Positions 17,694 to 27,520 are shown, counted from the stretch's first letter. The stretch is 64,000 nucleotides of DNA from Mesorhizobium loti (GCA_014189435.1 CP050293.1:6453001-6517000), one strand, 5' to 3'. The notes: generated from the letters alone by a model not told the origin. Program-made: numbers and translations.

Positions 17694-18569
17694 ATGACGG
17701 CAGCCATGGACGAGCTTCTCGGCATTCTCGACCTCGAGAAGCTGGAACACAATCTGTATCGTGGTCGCAGCCCGCTGCTCGACTGGCAGCGCGTCTTCGG
17801 CGGCCAGACCATCGCGCAGGCGCTGGTGGCCGCGCAGCGAACCGTCGATCCCGATCGCCATGTGCATTCGCTGCACGGCTATTTCATGCGGCCCGGCGAC
17901 ACCAAGGTGCCGATCGTCTACGAGGTCGACCGCATCCGCGATGGCGGCTCCTTCACCACGCGGCGTGTGGTGGCGGTCCAGCACGGCCAGGCGATCTTTT
18001 CGCTGGAGGCTTCGTTCCAGCAGGACGAGGTCGGTCTCGAGCACCAGGTGCCGATGCCGCAGGACGTTCCAGGGCCGGACACATTGCTGTCGCAACGCGA
18101 ATTGCTGGGCAAGTTCGGCGAGGCGGTGCCCGAAGGCATCAAACGCTACTGGGAGCGCGACCGGCCGATCGAGATGAAGCCGGTGATGCTGAAGCATTAC
18201 ACGAGCCGGGAGAAGCTGGAGCCGAAGCAGAACATCTGGATCCGCACCACCGGTCCGGTGCCGGCGGATCGCGCCGTCCAGGCGGCGGTGCTTGCCTATC
18301 TCTCCGACATGACGCTGCTCGACACCTCGACTTTCGCGCATGGCCGCGCGATTTTCGACCGCGATATCCAGGCGGCGAGCCTCGACCACGCCATGTGGTT
18401 CCACCGCAGCCATGCACTCGACGACTGGATGCTCTACACGCAGGACAGCCCGTCGACACAAGGGTCTCGCGGCTTTACGCGCGGCTCGCTGTTTGCCCGC
18501 GACGGCACGCTGATCGCCTCGGTTGCGCAGGAAGGGCTGATCCGGCTCAAGCGATCGCCTACAGAGTAG
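17694..18569 (+). CDS. tesB: Acyl-CoA thioesterase II
   Basis: TesB hydrolyses medium- and long-chain acyl-CoA. The 291-residue double hot-dog protein has the family segments RVFGGQTIAQALVAAQRTV, HSLHGYFMRPGD and, in the second half, SDMTLLDTS and MWFHRSHALDDWMLY. It is divergent from the UbiH-type gene (about 96 bp between starts) and ends in a hairpin terminator. Confidence 0.93.
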   Translation: MTAAMDELLGILDLEKLEHNLYRGRSPLLDWQRVFGGQTIAQALVAAQRTVDPDRHVHSLHGYFMRPGDTKVPIVYEVDRIRDGGSFTTRRVVAVQHGQAIFSLEASFQQDEVGLEHQVPMPQDVPGPDTLLSQRELLGKFGEAVPEGIKRYWERDRPIEMKPVMLKHYTSREKLEPKQNIWIRTTGPVPADRAVQAAVLAYLSDMTLLDTSTFAHGRAIFDRDIQAASLDHAMWFHRSHALDDWMLYTQDSPSTQGSRGFTRGSLFARDGTLIASVAQEGLIRLKRSPTE

Positions 18570-18596
18570 GCATTTTGCGAAAATTGCCTTATTTTT
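18568..18596 (+). terminator. Rho-independent terminator after tesB
   Basis: The stem AGGCA-TTTT / AAAA-(T)-TGCCT has a 3-nt loop (GCG), followed by TATTTTT. It overlaps the tesB stop codon. Confidence 0.7.
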
Positions 18597-18687
18597 AAGC
18601 AGATGCATCGCCGCAGCTGTGAACAGGTTGCCTCGGCACGCTCCTCAATCTCTTTGTTTACAACGGGTTAACACACTGCTTCGGCAC

Positions 18688-18704
18688 TTGGCACGGAGCT
18701 TGAA
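18688..18704 (+). promoter_or_regulatory. Sigma-54-type promoter for glnK-amtB
   Basis: TTGGCACGGAGCTTGAA has a perfect -24 element (TTGGCACG) and correct spacing to a -12 element, TTGAA, which departs from consensus TTGCA by an A for the C. It lies 83 bp upstream of glnK, a classic NtrC/RpoN-controlled gene. No clear NtrC box was identified upstream. Confidence 0.6.
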
Positions 18705-18780
18705 TCCTCGTGGGCACTCTCCGGCTCTTTGGGATCGGTGAAGGTGTGCAAACGCGGGGGACCGCAACAGCAAAGGGTGA

Positions 18781-19125
<345 letters not shown>

Positions 19126-19156
19126 GCGGCGATCACGTATTCCAATGGAGAGTTCA

Positions 19157-20512
19157 ATGAATATTCCTTCCACCTTGAAGACGACGGGACGAGCCGCCCT
19201 TTTGGGTTCGCTCGTTCTCGCAGCATTGGGCACGGTCGCCGCCTTCGCGCAGGAAGCGGCTCCTGCCGCAGCCGCGGCCGCGCCGGCTGCTGCCCCGACC
19301 CCGGTGCTCGACACCGGCAACACCGCCTGGATGCTGACCTCGACGGCGCTCGTGCTGATGATGACCATTCCGGGCCTGGCGCTGTTCTACGGCGGCATGG
19401 TGCGCAAGAAGAACGTGCTCGCCACCATCATGCAGAGCTTTGCCATCACCTGCCTGGTGACGGTGCTGTGGTTCATGTTCGGCTATTCGCTGGCCTTCTC
19501 CGACGGCGGCGGCGTGAACAGCTATATTGGCGGCACCTCGAAATTCTTCCATCACGGCATCACCACTGCCTCGCTGTGGCTGCCGGGCGTCGCGAACATT
19601 CCTGAATTCGTCTTCTCGATGTTCCAGATGACCTTCGCCATCATCACCCCGGCGCTGATCGCCGGCGCCTTCGCCGAACGCTTCAAATTCTCGGCGCTGC
19701 TGATCTTCATGGCGCTGTGGTTGCTCGTCGTCTACGTGCCGATCGCGCATTGGGTCTGGGGCGGCGGCTTCCTCGGCACGGCTGGCGTGCTCGACTTTGC
19801 CGGCGGCACGGTCGTCCACATCAACGCCGGTGTCGCCGGTCTCGTCTGTGCGCTGGTTCTCGGCAAGCGTGAAGGCTACGGCACCACCAACATGGCGCCG
19901 CACAACCTGGTCTATTCGGTGATCGGTGCTTCGCTGCTGTGGGTCGGCTGGTTCGGCTTCAACGCCGGTTCGGAACTCGCAGCCGACGGCCTTGCCGGCG
20001 CTGCCATGCTCAACACCCAGGTTGCCACCGCCGCGGCGGCTCTGGCCTGGATGTTCGCCGAATGGATCGTCGCCAAGAAGCCTTCCGTGCTCGGCATCAT
20101 CTCGGGTGCGGTTGCCGGTCTCGTCGCGGTGACGCCGGCTTCCGGCTTCGTCAATCCGACCGGCGCCTTCATCGTCGGCATCGTTGCCGGCGTCGTCTGC
20201 TACCTCTCGGCGGTCAAGGTCAAGCACATGTTCGGTTATGACGACTCGCTCGATGCCTTCGGCGTGCATGGCGTCGGCGGTATCATCGGCGCCCTGCTCA
20301 CCGGCGTGCTCGCCGACCCGGCGATCAACAGCCTCGGTGCAGGTGCTTCGCTCGGCAAGCAGATCTACGGCGTTGCCGTCACCATCGTGTGGACGGGCAT
20401 TGCCACCTTCGTGATCCTCTACATCGTCAAGGCGCTGGTCGGCCTGCGTCCGACGACCCAGGAAGAGGTCGAAGGCCTCGACATCTCCCAGCATGGCGAA
20501 GTGGTGCCGTAA
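19157..20512 (+). CDS. amtB: Ammonium transporter AmtB
   Basis: AmtB is an inner-membrane ammonium channel of the Amt/Rh family. It opens with a cleavable signal peptide (RAALLGSLVLAALGTVAAFAQ) and an Ala/Pro-rich segment. Eleven membrane helices follow, including GLALFYGGMVRKKNVLATIMQS, the FAGGTVVHINAG pore-histidine region and DDSLDAFGVHGVGGIIGALLTG, which carries the second pore histidine. The ATG at 19157 is preferred for its GGAG ribosome site; one at 19145 is in frame. It is cotranscribed with glnK and followed by a strong hairpin. Confidence 0.95.
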   Translation: MNIPSTLKTTGRAALLGSLVLAALGTVAAFAQEAAPAAAAAAPAAAPTPVLDTGNTAWMLTSTALVLMMTIPGLALFYGGMVRKKNVLATIMQSFAITCLVTVLWFMFGYSLAFSDGGGVNSYIGGTSKFFHHGITTASLWLPGVANIPEFVFSMFQMTFAIITPALIAGAFAERFKFSALLIFMALWLLVVYVPIAHWVWGGGFLGTAGVLDFAGGTVVHINAGVAGLVCALVLGKREGYGTTNMAPHNLVYSVIGASLLWVGWFGFNAGSELAADGLAGAAMLNTQVATAAAALAWMFAEWIVAKKPSVLGIISGAVAGLVAVTPASGFVNPTGAFIVGIVAGVVCYLSAVKVKHMFGYDDSLDAFGVHGVGGIIGALLTGVLADPAINSLGAGASLGKQIYGVAVTIVWTGIATFVILYIVKALVGLRPTTQEEVEGLDISQHGEVVP

Positions 20513-20527
20513 GGCCAGCTTAGCCAC

Positions 20528-20562
20528 GGGGCCGGCGGAACCCTCCTCCCGCCGGCCCCTTA
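20528..20562 (+). terminator. Hairpin terminator after amtB
   Basis: A perfect 11-bp stem (GGGGCCGGCGG / CCGCCGGCCCC) has a 10-nt loop and a short TTAT tail, starting 15 bp after the amtB stop. Confidence 0.75.
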
Positions 20563-20570
20563 TCTGGCCA

Positions 20571-20690
20571 CACAATTCCGAGCGGAAAGCGCTGCACAGT
20601 TTTCCTGGAATTGTTTGAAAAATCCCGTCGTGACGCTCCCGAAAGGAGTTCACGCATTGAGGCCCGGATCACGTCCGGGCCTCTTTTTTT
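20571..20690 (+). ncRNA. Candidate small RNA between amtB and the next gene
   Basis: The segment lies after the amtB terminator and ends in an excellent intrinsic terminator: a 10-bp stem (GAGGCCCGGA at 20659-20668, TCCGGGCCTC at 20674-20683) and seven Ts. No convincing reading frame ends there, so the terminator seems to belong to a short transcript starting somewhere in 20571-20650. The 5' end is unknown. It could instead be a second terminator for amtB read-through. Confidence 0.4.
20659..20690 (+). terminator. Strong intrinsic terminator
   Basis: A 10-bp perfect stem with a 5-nt loop is followed by TTTTTTT. It is the best intrinsic terminator I found in the window. Confidence 0.85.
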
Positions 20691-20838
20691 GGTACAATCG
20701 CCCTGCCAATGCCGGGATGCGGGAAATCACGTTCGTGTGATCGAGGCTTTTGAGGAAACATCGACCGCTCTGGCTCCGAACTGTGGGGACGATCGTCGTT
20801 CGACGCTCGTGCCAAACAACAGGGAAGGAAACCATCCC

Positions 20839-21114
20839 GTGAACCTCAAGAACATCTGCCTCGGAGCGCTCGCTCTTGCCATGGTCAGCGGCACGGCATT
20901 TGCCGGCGCTCTCGATGAACCGGACAACATGGCGCCGTTCTTCACCGACGCCGGTATGAAAACCATGAAGCCCAAGGCCGACTTCAAGGCCGCCTGGGAT
21001 TCGATGGCGAAGGACAAGCAGGACGCGATGATGAAGGAATGCCAGGACGCGGCGATGAGCAAGCCGCATGCGGAGTTCTGCGCGAACCTGCAGGCGCTCG
21101 GCGGCGCCAACTGA
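20839..21114 (+). CDS. Small secreted protein of unknown function
   Basis: The GTG at 20839 follows AGGGAAGGAA and opens a signal peptide (NICLGALALAMVSGTAFAGA). The mature protein has about 70 residues, is highly charged and Met/Lys-rich (GMKTMKPKADFKAAWDSMAKDKQDAMMKECQDAAMSKPHAEFC), with two cysteines that could form a disulfide. It is probably periplasmic. An upstream continuation of the frame to 20611 runs through the terminator and is rejected. No family is recognised. Confidence 0.7.
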   Translation: MNLKNICLGALALAMVSGTAFAGALDEPDNMAPFFTDAGMKTMKPKADFKAAWDSMAKDKQDAMMKECQDAAMSKPHAEFCANLQALGGAN

Positions 21115-21122
21115 TTTGCCGC

Positions 21123-21186
21123 GATCGGGCCGAGGCCCGATCTCTTATTGCCAAACGACCAATGGCGGGCACGCAGGCCCGCCATT
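21123..21186 (+). terminator. Double hairpin terminator between convergent genes
   Basis: Two stems stand in series. The first is GATCGGGC (21123-21130) / GCCCGATC (21135-21142), followed by TCTTATT. The second is AATGGCGGGC (21161-21170) / GCCCGCCATT (21177-21186). They serve the plus-strand secreted protein and probably also the minus-strand gene ending at 21207. Confidence 0.65.
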
Positions 21187-21206
21187 GTTTCGTTCGGGCA
21201 GCAGCA

Positions 21207-21578
21207 CTATCCGCCGGCGCCGTCGTCCATCATGGTGCCTGTCAGCGCCTCATAGGCGCTGCTGCACGTCCGGGATTGGGGGCAATTTCGGACAATCAGC
21301 ACGGGCGCCACCGTCAGGACGGCCGCGATCAAGATCCGCACGCCGAGACCCAGCACGGTAAATCCCTTGCCGAAAAGACCTCTGAACAGAAAATACAGGC
21401 CTTGTCCCAGGCAGGCTGTGGCGAGGATGTGCAGGAGCGGGACGGTCGCTCTGGCAAAGGGCGTCACGTAGCCGTCCGGGAAGCCCACCATGCCGAGTTC
21501 GGCAAACCAGTGCAAAGCGAGCAGGAGACTGAGCCCCGCCCAGGCCAGTGCCGCCACGCGAAGGAAGACGGATTGCAT
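21207..21578 (-). CDS. Small integral membrane protein, unknown function
   Basis: The product is 123 residues with three to four hydrophobic helices (VAALAWAGLSLLLALHWFAELG, ATVPLLHILATACLGQGLYFLF, VLGLGVRILIAAVLTVAPVLIV) and a C-terminal tail with two cysteines (RNCPQSRTCSSAYEAL). No known family is recognised. It is convergent with the secreted-protein gene and divergent from ftsK. Confidence 0.6.
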   Translation of the reverse strand: MQSVFLRVAALAWAGLSLLLALHWFAELGMVGFPDGYVTPFARATVPLLHILATACLGQGLYFLFRGLFGKGFTVLGLGVRILIAAVLTVAPVLIVRNCPQSRTCSSAYEALTGTMMDDGAGG

Positions 21579-21686
21579 GCCTAGATCCCAAATTGGTGAC
21601 CCCTGCGGTCCGCTCTCGCGCTATCCCTCGGGAAGCAAGCGGCTCAACCGGCGGTAACGAGGTTTGATCATCTCAACCCCTTATAG

Positions 21687-21702
21687 TTAATGCGCCCTTA
21701 AC
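21687..21702. promoter_or_regulatory. CtrA-type box upstream of ftsK
   Basis: TTAATGCGCCCTTAAC is an exact TTAA-N7-TTAAC match, 80 bp upstream of the ftsK start. A GANTC methylation site (GAATC) is at 21727-21731. The pairing of CtrA box and CcrM site is typical of cell-cycle promoters in alphaproteobacteria; binding is inferred. Confidence 0.6.
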
Positions 21703-21781
21703 CTTCCCGCCGATAGTCTGACACCCGAATCTGCCGGAATGCGCCACGCACCCGGCGAGTCCATGACAGACGGGGAAGAGC

Positions 21782-24445
21782 ATGCGTTCAGGGGCTTCAG
21801 CACCGCTCGCGCTGGCCGATACGGGGCACGGCATCCAGGCGTTCGCACGGCGTCAGGTCGGGCGGCTGGTCAGCGCCGGGCTGTTCTTGGCTGTAGCCTT
21901 CGGCGTGGCCAGCCTTGCCACCTGGAACGTCGCCGATCCGAGCTTCTCCCACGCGACGAACAACGCCGTCACCAACGCCATGGGCTATGCGGGTGCGGTG
22001 TTCTCCGACCTCGCCATGCAGTTCTTCGGCCTCGCCGCTGTCGCCGCCCTGGTTCCGGCCGTCATCTGGGGCTTCCTGCTGTTTTCCGCGCGCGGCGTAG
22101 ACAGGCTGCCCAAACGCGGGCTGTCCTGGTTCGGCTTCGCCTTGCTGGCCGCTGCAATGGCCGGCTGCGTTGTGCCGCCCAAGACCTGGCCGTTGCCCAC
22201 CGGCCTCGGCGGCGTGTTCGGCGACATGGTGCTGAAGATCCCCAGCCTCGTCATCGGCGGCTACCCAACCGGGCTGATCGCCAGCATCATCGCTGTTCTG
22301 CTGGCCGCACCCGCTCTGTGGCTCTTTGCCCTTGGCTCGGCGCTGATCGGACGCAAGAACGGCTTCGCCGTCATGGAGGACGAGCCTGCCGCCGATCCGC
22401 GCGAGGACGACCTCTTGTTCGACAATGACGAGGACGAAGGCGACGAAGGTATCCTGGCGCTCGGCGCAATCACTCATTGGTGGCTCTCGTTGCGCGCGTG
22501 GATGCACCGCCGCGCCGTGCGCCGCAGGCAGGAGCGCGACGAGTACGAACCGGAGATGGAGCAGCGCTCCACTGCCTGGCGGCGCGCCGCAGAACGGGTC
22601 GAATCGGCCGAGTTCGCCGAGCAGCGGATGAGCCATGATGGCCGCGCCCGCGTCGAGCCCGAATTCTTCGCCGCCATGGTCAATGACCGCAGCGTCTCGC
22701 TCGACCCTGACGATGCCGACATCTTCGAAACCGACGACGACATGGATTTCGAGCAGGACGAGCCCGTCAGCCAGCGGCGCGGCGCGCCGACCGCCAAGGT
22801 CCAGCCGTTCCGCTCCGATGCCGCCACTCGTGTCGAGGCGCCGGCGGCGCGCCCCGTGCCCGGCGCCCGCGTGCAGCGCGAGGCACAGACATCGCTGATC
22901 GGCTCCGAAAAATTCGAGATGCCGTCGCTGCATTTCCTCTCCGAGCCGAAGAACGTGGTGCGCGACGCCAGCCTGTCCAAGGATGCGCTGGAACAGAACG
23001 CGCGCCTGCTCGAAGGCGTTTTGGAGGATTTCGGCGTCAAGGGCGAGATCATCGCCGTCCGTCCGGGTCCGGTGGTCACCCTCTATGAGCTCGAACCGGC
23101 GCCCGGCATCAAATCGTCACGCGTCATCGGCCTGTCCGACGACATCGCCCGCTCGATGAGCGCCATCGCCTGCCGCGTCGCCGTGGTGCCAGGCCGCAAC
23201 GCCATCGGCATCGAACTGCCGAACGCCAAGCGCGAGACCGTCTATCTCAGAGAGATCCTGGCCAGCCGCGACTTCGAGACGACGAAGGCCAAGCTGGCGC
23301 TGGCGCTGGGCAAGACCATCAATGGCGAGGCGGTTATCGTCGACATCGCCAAGATGCCGCACGTGCTGGTCGCCGGCACCACCGGTTCGGGCAAGTCGGT
23401 CGCCATCAACACCATGATCCTGTCGCTGCTCTACCGGCTGACGCCGCAGGATTGCCGGCTGATCATGATCGATCCGAAGATGCTGGAACTTTCGGTCTAT
23501 GACGGCATCCCGCATCTGCTCACGCCCGTCGTCACCGATCCGAAGAAGGCTGTGGTGGCGCTGAAATGGACCGTGCGCGAGATGGAGGACCGCTACCGCA
23601 AGATGTCCAAGGTCGGCGTGCGCAACATCGACGGCTTCAATGCCCGCGTCAGCCAGGCTGACAAGAAGGGCGAAAAGATCTCGCGCACCGTGCAGACCGG
23701 CTTCGACCGCCAGACTGGCGAGGCGATCTACGAGACCGAGAACCTCGATCTCGAGCCGATGCCCTATATCGTCGTCATCATCGACGAGATGGCAGACCTG
23801 ATGATGGTCGCCGGCAAGGATATCGAGGGCGCCGTGCAGCGCCTGGCGCAGATGGCGCGCGCCGCCGGCATCCACGTCATCATGGCGACGCAGCGGCCGT
23901 CGGTCGACGTCATCACCGGCACCATCAAGGCCAATTTCCCGACCCGCATCTCCTTCCAGGTGACGTCGAAGATCGACAGCCGCACCATCCTGGGCGAGCA
24001 GGGCGCCGAGCAGCTGCTCGGCATGGGCGACATGCTCTACATGGCCGGCGGCGGCCGTATCCAGCGTGTGCACGGCCCGTTCGTCGCCGATGAAGAGGTC
24101 GAGAAGATCGTCGCGCATCTGAAGCTGCAGGGCGTGCCCGAATATCTCGATGCGATCACCGAGGATGACGGCGAGGACGATGACGAGCCGTCCGGCAAGG
24201 GCGGTTCCGGCAGCGGTGGCGGCAACAGCAATTTCGAGGATTCCGACGACCCTTACGATCAGGCGGTTTCCGTGGTGCTGCGCGACGGCAAGGCCTCGAC
24301 CAGCTATATCCAGCGCCGGCTGGGCATCGGCTACAACCGCGCCGCCTCGATCATCGAGAAGATGGAGAAGGAAGGGATCGTCGGCCCGGCCAATCATGCC
24401 GGCAAGCGCGAAATCCTGGTGCCGACCGAAGAGGACAAGTTCTGA
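21782..24445 (+). CDS. ftsK: DNA translocase FtsK
   Basis: FtsK couples septum formation to chromosome segregation by pumping DNA toward dif. The 887-residue protein has four N-terminal membrane helices (about 20-190) and a charged linker (about 200-385). The RecA-like motor has a Walker A GTTGSGKS at residues 532-539 and a Walker B region [12 protein letters not shown]. The C-terminal gamma winged helix, which reads KOPS sequences, is [40 protein letters not shown]. Upstream is a CtrA-type box. lolA and xth follow on the same strand. Confidence 0.95.
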   Translation: MRSGASAPLALADTGHGIQAFARRQVGRLVSAGLFLAVAFGVASLATWNVADPSFSHATNNAVTNAMGYAGAVFSDLAMQFFGLAAVAALVPAVIWGFLLFSARGVDRLPKRGLSWFGFALLAAAMAGCVVPPKTWPLPTGLGGVFGDMVLKIPSLVIGGYPTGLIASIIAVLLAAPALWLFALGSALIGRKNGFAVMEDEPAADPREDDLLFDNDEDEGDEGILALGAITHWWLSLRAWMHRRAVRRRQERDEYEPEMEQRSTAWRRAAERVESAEFAEQRMSHDGRARVEPEFFAAMVNDRSVSLDPDDADIFETDDDMDFEQDEPVSQRRGAPTAKVQPFRSDAATRVEAPAARPVPGARVQREAQTSLIGSEKFEMPSLHFLSEPKNVVRDASLSKDALEQNARLLEGVLEDFGVKGEIIAVRPGPVVTLYELEPAPGIKSSRVIGLSDDIARSMSAIACRVAVVPGRNAIGIELPNAKRETVYLREILASRDFETTKAKLALALGKTINGEAVIVDIAKMPHVLVAGTTGSGKSVAINTMILSLLYRLTPQDCRLIMIDPKMLELSVYDGIPHLLTPVVTDPKKAVVALKWTVREMEDRYRKMSKVGVRNIDGFNARVSQADKKGEKISRTVQTGFDRQTGEAIYETENLDLEPMPYIVVIIDEMADLMMVAGKDIEGAVQRLAQMARAAGIHVIMATQRPSVDVITGTIKANFPTRISFQVTSKIDSRTILGEQGAEQLLGMGDMLYMAGGGRIQRVHGPFVADEEVEKIVAHLKLQGVPEYLDAITEDDGEDDDEPSGKGGSGSGGGNSNFEDSDDPYDQAVSVVLRDGKASTSYIQRRLGIGYNRAASIIEKMEKEGIVGPANHAGKREILVPTEEDKF

Positions 24446-24581
24446 CCAGAAGGCCTGACCCTTGTGACATCCTGGTCTCGCAACCTTGAACCTTTCAGGA
24501 CGTTGAAGCGACTGAGGGACGCCTGAGCCGCCAAACTTCAGCCTAACTGGGGGTCCAAGCACAGAACAACTCAGGAATCAG

Positions 24582-25280
24582 ATGAGAGTGACCGACATGA
24601 AAAATGATCCTTCAGCGCTCAGCAAATTTGCTCCCTCCCGGCGTCAGTTGCTGGGCCTCGGCCTGGCGTTTGCAGGGGCGACCGCCTTCAACGCGGTGCC
24701 CGGCTTCCAGGTGCTGGCTTCGGCGCAGGCGGCCGTGCCGGCCGCCGCACAGAAGATCGCCGACCATTTTTCCTCGGTGAAATCGATGAGCGGCGAATTC
24801 GTGCAGTTCGGCCCCAAGGGCGAGCAGACCGGCGGCAAGTTCTTCCTCGAACGGCCAGGCAAGATCCGCTTCAACTATGACGGCTCTTCGAACTTCCGGG
24901 TGATTTCAGACGGCAAGTCGGTGGTCATCCTGAACAAGAAACTCAACACCTCCGATCTCTATCCGCTGTCGAAGACGCCTCTGAAGCTGCTGCTCGACAC
25001 CAGGATCGACCTCTCCGGCGACCGTGTCAAAAGCGTCAAGCAGGAGGATGACCTCACCACCATCCAGCTCGCCGACAAATCGGTATTCGGCAATTCGAAG
25101 ATCACGATGATGTTCGATCCGAAAACCTTTGATTTGCGACAGTGGACGATCACCGACGCGCAGGGCAAGGACACAACGGTGATGATCTTCAACACCAAGG
25201 AAGGCGTCAGCTTCGCCCCCGATACTTTCGCCATCGACTACACGGCGAATCGCGAGCTCAACACCAACAAGTCGCGCTAA
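24582..25280 (+). CDS. lolA: Outer-membrane lipoprotein carrier protein LolA
   Basis: LolA ferries lipoproteins across the periplasm from LolCDE to the outer membrane. The fold signatures are visible: SVKSMSGEFVQFGPKGEQTGGKFFLERPGKIRFNYD and later VFGNSKITMMFDPKTFDLRQWTITDAQGKDTTVMIF. The N terminus, SRRQLLGLGLAFAGATAF, looks like a Tat signal (SRRxLL) rather than the usual Sec peptide, an oddity worth noting. Start 24582 or the in-frame ATG at 24597 are both possible; AGGAATC precedes the first. It is downstream of ftsK. Confidence 0.9.
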   Translation: MRVTDMKNDPSALSKFAPSRRQLLGLGLAFAGATAFNAVPGFQVLASAQAAVPAAAQKIADHFSSVKSMSGEFVQFGPKGEQTGGKFFLERPGKIRFNYDGSSNFRVISDGKSVVILNKKLNTSDLYPLSKTPLKLLLDTRIDLSGDRVKSVKQEDDLTTIQLADKSVFGNSKITMMFDPKTFDLRQWTITDAQGKDTTVMIFNTKEGVSFAPDTFAIDYTANRELNTNKSR

Positions 25281-25447
25281 CCCTGTCCTTATAGCTGTGG
25301 AAAGCACCGGGCCGCGCCTCGTCGGGCGTTGGCCGGCTTGTGTTTGCGGCTTGCGGCTGGCAATTTCCGGACTGACTCCGTCAAAAGGCGTCTTCCCCGT
25401 CAGGGCCCATCGGTTCTGGCCGGCTGTACGCTGTCCTGGATTGCCAA

Positions 25448-26254
25448 ATGCCCTTCTCCATCGCCACCTGGAACATCAATTCCGTCCGGCTGCGCATGCC
25501 GATCGTCGAGCGCTTGCTCGTCGAGCATGCGCCTGACGTGCTCTGCCTGCAGGAAACCAAGGTTCCAGACGAGCTGTTTCCCGAAAAGGCCTTCCGCAAG
25601 CTCGGCTACGAGCACATCGCGTTCCATGGCCAGAAGGGCTATCACGGCGTCGCGACGGTGGCGCGGCGGCCGATCGAGGTGGTCGAGAAGCGACGCTTCT
25701 GCGAGATCGAGGACAGCCGGCATCTTTCGGTGACGGTGCGAGCTGGCGGCAAGGCGATCCTGCTGCACAATTTCTACGTTCCGGCGGGCGGCGACGAACC
25801 GGATCCCGTCATCAACAGGAAGTTCAAGCACAAGCTCGATTTCGTCGCCGAGATGAATGCCATCCGTGCCGAACATGACGAGGTGTCCGGCTCGGTGCTG
25901 GTCGGCGACCTCAACATCGCCCCGCTCGAACACGATGTCTGGTCGCACAAGCAATTGCTCAACGTGGTCAGCCACACGCCGGTGGAGACGGAAAATTTCG
26001 AAGCCATGCGCCTCGCCGGCAACTGGATCGACCTGATGCGGCTCAACGTGCCGCATGAGCAGAAGCTCTACACATGGTGGAGCTATCGCGCGCAGGATTG
26101 GGAGCTGTCCAATCGCGGCCGGCGGCTCGACCATGTCTGGTCGTCGCCGAATCTGGTGCCCAGCTTTTCCGGCTATGAAATCCTGCGCCTGGCGCGCGGC
26201 TGGGAGCGCCCGTCGGACCATGTGCCTGTTATCGCGCGGTTCGATCTGGATTAG
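25448..26254 (+). CDS. xth: Exodeoxyribonuclease III (AP endonuclease)
   Basis: This enzyme cleaves abasic sites and degrades DNA 3' ends in base-excision repair. The 268-residue ExoIII/APE1-type protein has the metal-binding N (TWNINSVR), the Glu in CLQETKV, the active-site GDLNIAP, the RRLDHVWSS region and the catalytic His in RPSDHVPVIARF. It is complete and of normal length. Confidence 0.94.
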   Translation: MPFSIATWNINSVRLRMPIVERLLVEHAPDVLCLQETKVPDELFPEKAFRKLGYEHIAFHGQKGYHGVATVARRPIEVVEKRRFCEIEDSRHLSVTVRAGGKAILLHNFYVPAGGDEPDPVINRKFKHKLDFVAEMNAIRAEHDEVSGSVLVGDLNIAPLEHDVWSHKQLLNVVSHTPVETENFEAMRLAGNWIDLMRLNVPHEQKLYTWWSYRAQDWELSNRGRRLDHVWSSPNLVPSFSGYEILRLARGWERPSDHVPVIARFDLD

Positions 26255-26330
26255 GTGCGTCGATATTCGGGCGGGGCCGGCCTGACCTGAATCTCACCAC
26301 ATCTCAGAGCGCGACCAAATGAATTCAAAT

Positions 26331-27419
26331 TCAAACGGCGTGCTTCAAGTCCGTGTTGAGTGTGTCGTTGCCCCAAGACTGCTGCGCCGGCAGGCCTGCT
26401 GCGTGATCCGGCAGATGGGGATGGTCGCGGCGGCGCGTCGCCAGCATGCGCTGGGCCGCTTCGATGATTTTCGGCGCCGGGACATTGGCGACCAGGCCGG
26501 CTGGACTTGCATGGCGGGATTCGATCACGTCCACGCAGTTCGAAAGCGGCCGCCAACGGGCCATGCTGGCACCGCCGCTGACGACAACCATCGGCGTCAT
26601 CACGGTCGCCATGAGATGTGCCGTGCCGCCTTCGGCGCCAATGTAAAGATCGACAAACTCTCCGAGCGCCAGCAGCAAATCGCTGACATCGACACCCTCG
26701 ACCGCGCCGGAATCGACAAGCCGCAACTTCGGCGCGCGTTGAGCCAGTTCAGCCATATCAGGGCCATCACCTGGCGTTTTCACATAGAGAAGATTTGCCC
26801 CGTCGGCGATCATACTGTCGGAGATCGCGACAACCTGATCCGCTGTCATGCGTTTGCCGCCATCGCCATGCGCCGCGATAACGATCAATGGAGCATGCTT
26901 GCCGTCCGCCAAAACCCTGGCCGCTGCCCGGGCGGCCGAGGTGGGCTCCAGCCGATGATCGAAAGGCAACCGCTTGCCCGCAAGACGCTCGATGAGGCGG
27001 TGGTAGCGCCATGCGTTGCGCTCGGGTCGTGCTTCGGGCTTCTGACCGGGGCGCCAGGAAAGCGCGAAAGCCGGGAAGTTCGCTTCATAGGCAATGCCGC
27101 GGCCGAGCAGTGAGCCCCAGGTCTGAATCAGCCAACGCCCCGAGATGCGGAAATCGACAACGGCCAATCGCCCCTTGCCCTTGCGATGGCTGGCCACCAG
27201 CTGCATCAGGGGCGTTCGGACATTGATCGCATCGACGAGGTGATCGACATGGCGGTTGAGGACATGTTCAAGGGACGACGACCGGGTGGTTCCGTAGACG
27301 ATGAAACTGTCGGGGAATGCCGTCCTGGCGGCGCGCAAGGCCGGAATCCGGATCAATCCGTCGCCGAACGCGTCATTGCGGGAATACAAGATAATCGTCT
27401 CGTAGCGAGCTGGCAGCAT
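26331..27419 (-). CDS. Glycosyltransferase family 9 (heptosyltransferase-like)
   Basis: The 362-residue GT-B enzyme resembles ADP-heptose:LPS heptosyltransferases. The N-terminal domain opens YETIILYSRNDAFGDGLIRIPALRAARTAFP. The C-terminal nucleotide-sugar part includes GEFVDLYIGAEGGTAHLMATVMTPMVVVSGG, the GT9 donor-site motif. It probably adds a sugar to LPS core or a related glycan. It is monocistronic by position, between xth and the GNAT gene. The exact donor and acceptor are unknown. Confidence 0.8.
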   Translation of the reverse strand: MLPARYETIILYSRNDAFGDGLIRIPALRAARTAFPDSFIVYGTTRSSSLEHVLNRHVDHLVDAINVRTPLMQLVASHRKGKGRLAVVDFRISGRWLIQTWGSLLGRGIAYEANFPAFALSWRPGQKPEARPERNAWRYHRLIERLAGKRLPFDHRLEPTSAARAAARVLADGKHAPLIVIAAHGDGGKRMTADQVVAISDSMIADGANLLYVKTPGDGPDMAELAQRAPKLRLVDSGAVEGVDVSDLLLALGEFVDLYIGAEGGTAHLMATVMTPMVVVSGGASMARWRPLSNCVDVIESRHASPAGLVANVPAPKIIEAAQRMLATRRRDHPHLPDHAAGLPAQQSWGNDTLNTDLKHAV

Positions 27420-27520
27420 GCCTCGCCCCCCAGGAGCTTGGTGGTGGCGGTGCCTGCTAGGCCGCCCGCCTTCGAGGTTCTGTAGGATTTCACCTCTTGC
27501 CTGTCAACGGAACCTCGCCC

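Noticed and set aside
19154..20653. 499-residue minus-strand open frame opposite amtB
   Set aside because: It is antisense to a certain membrane protein, with the same shadow composition.
23117..24562. 481-residue minus-strand open frame opposite ftsK
   Set aside because: It is a shadow of ftsK and lolA-proximal sequence without any domain.
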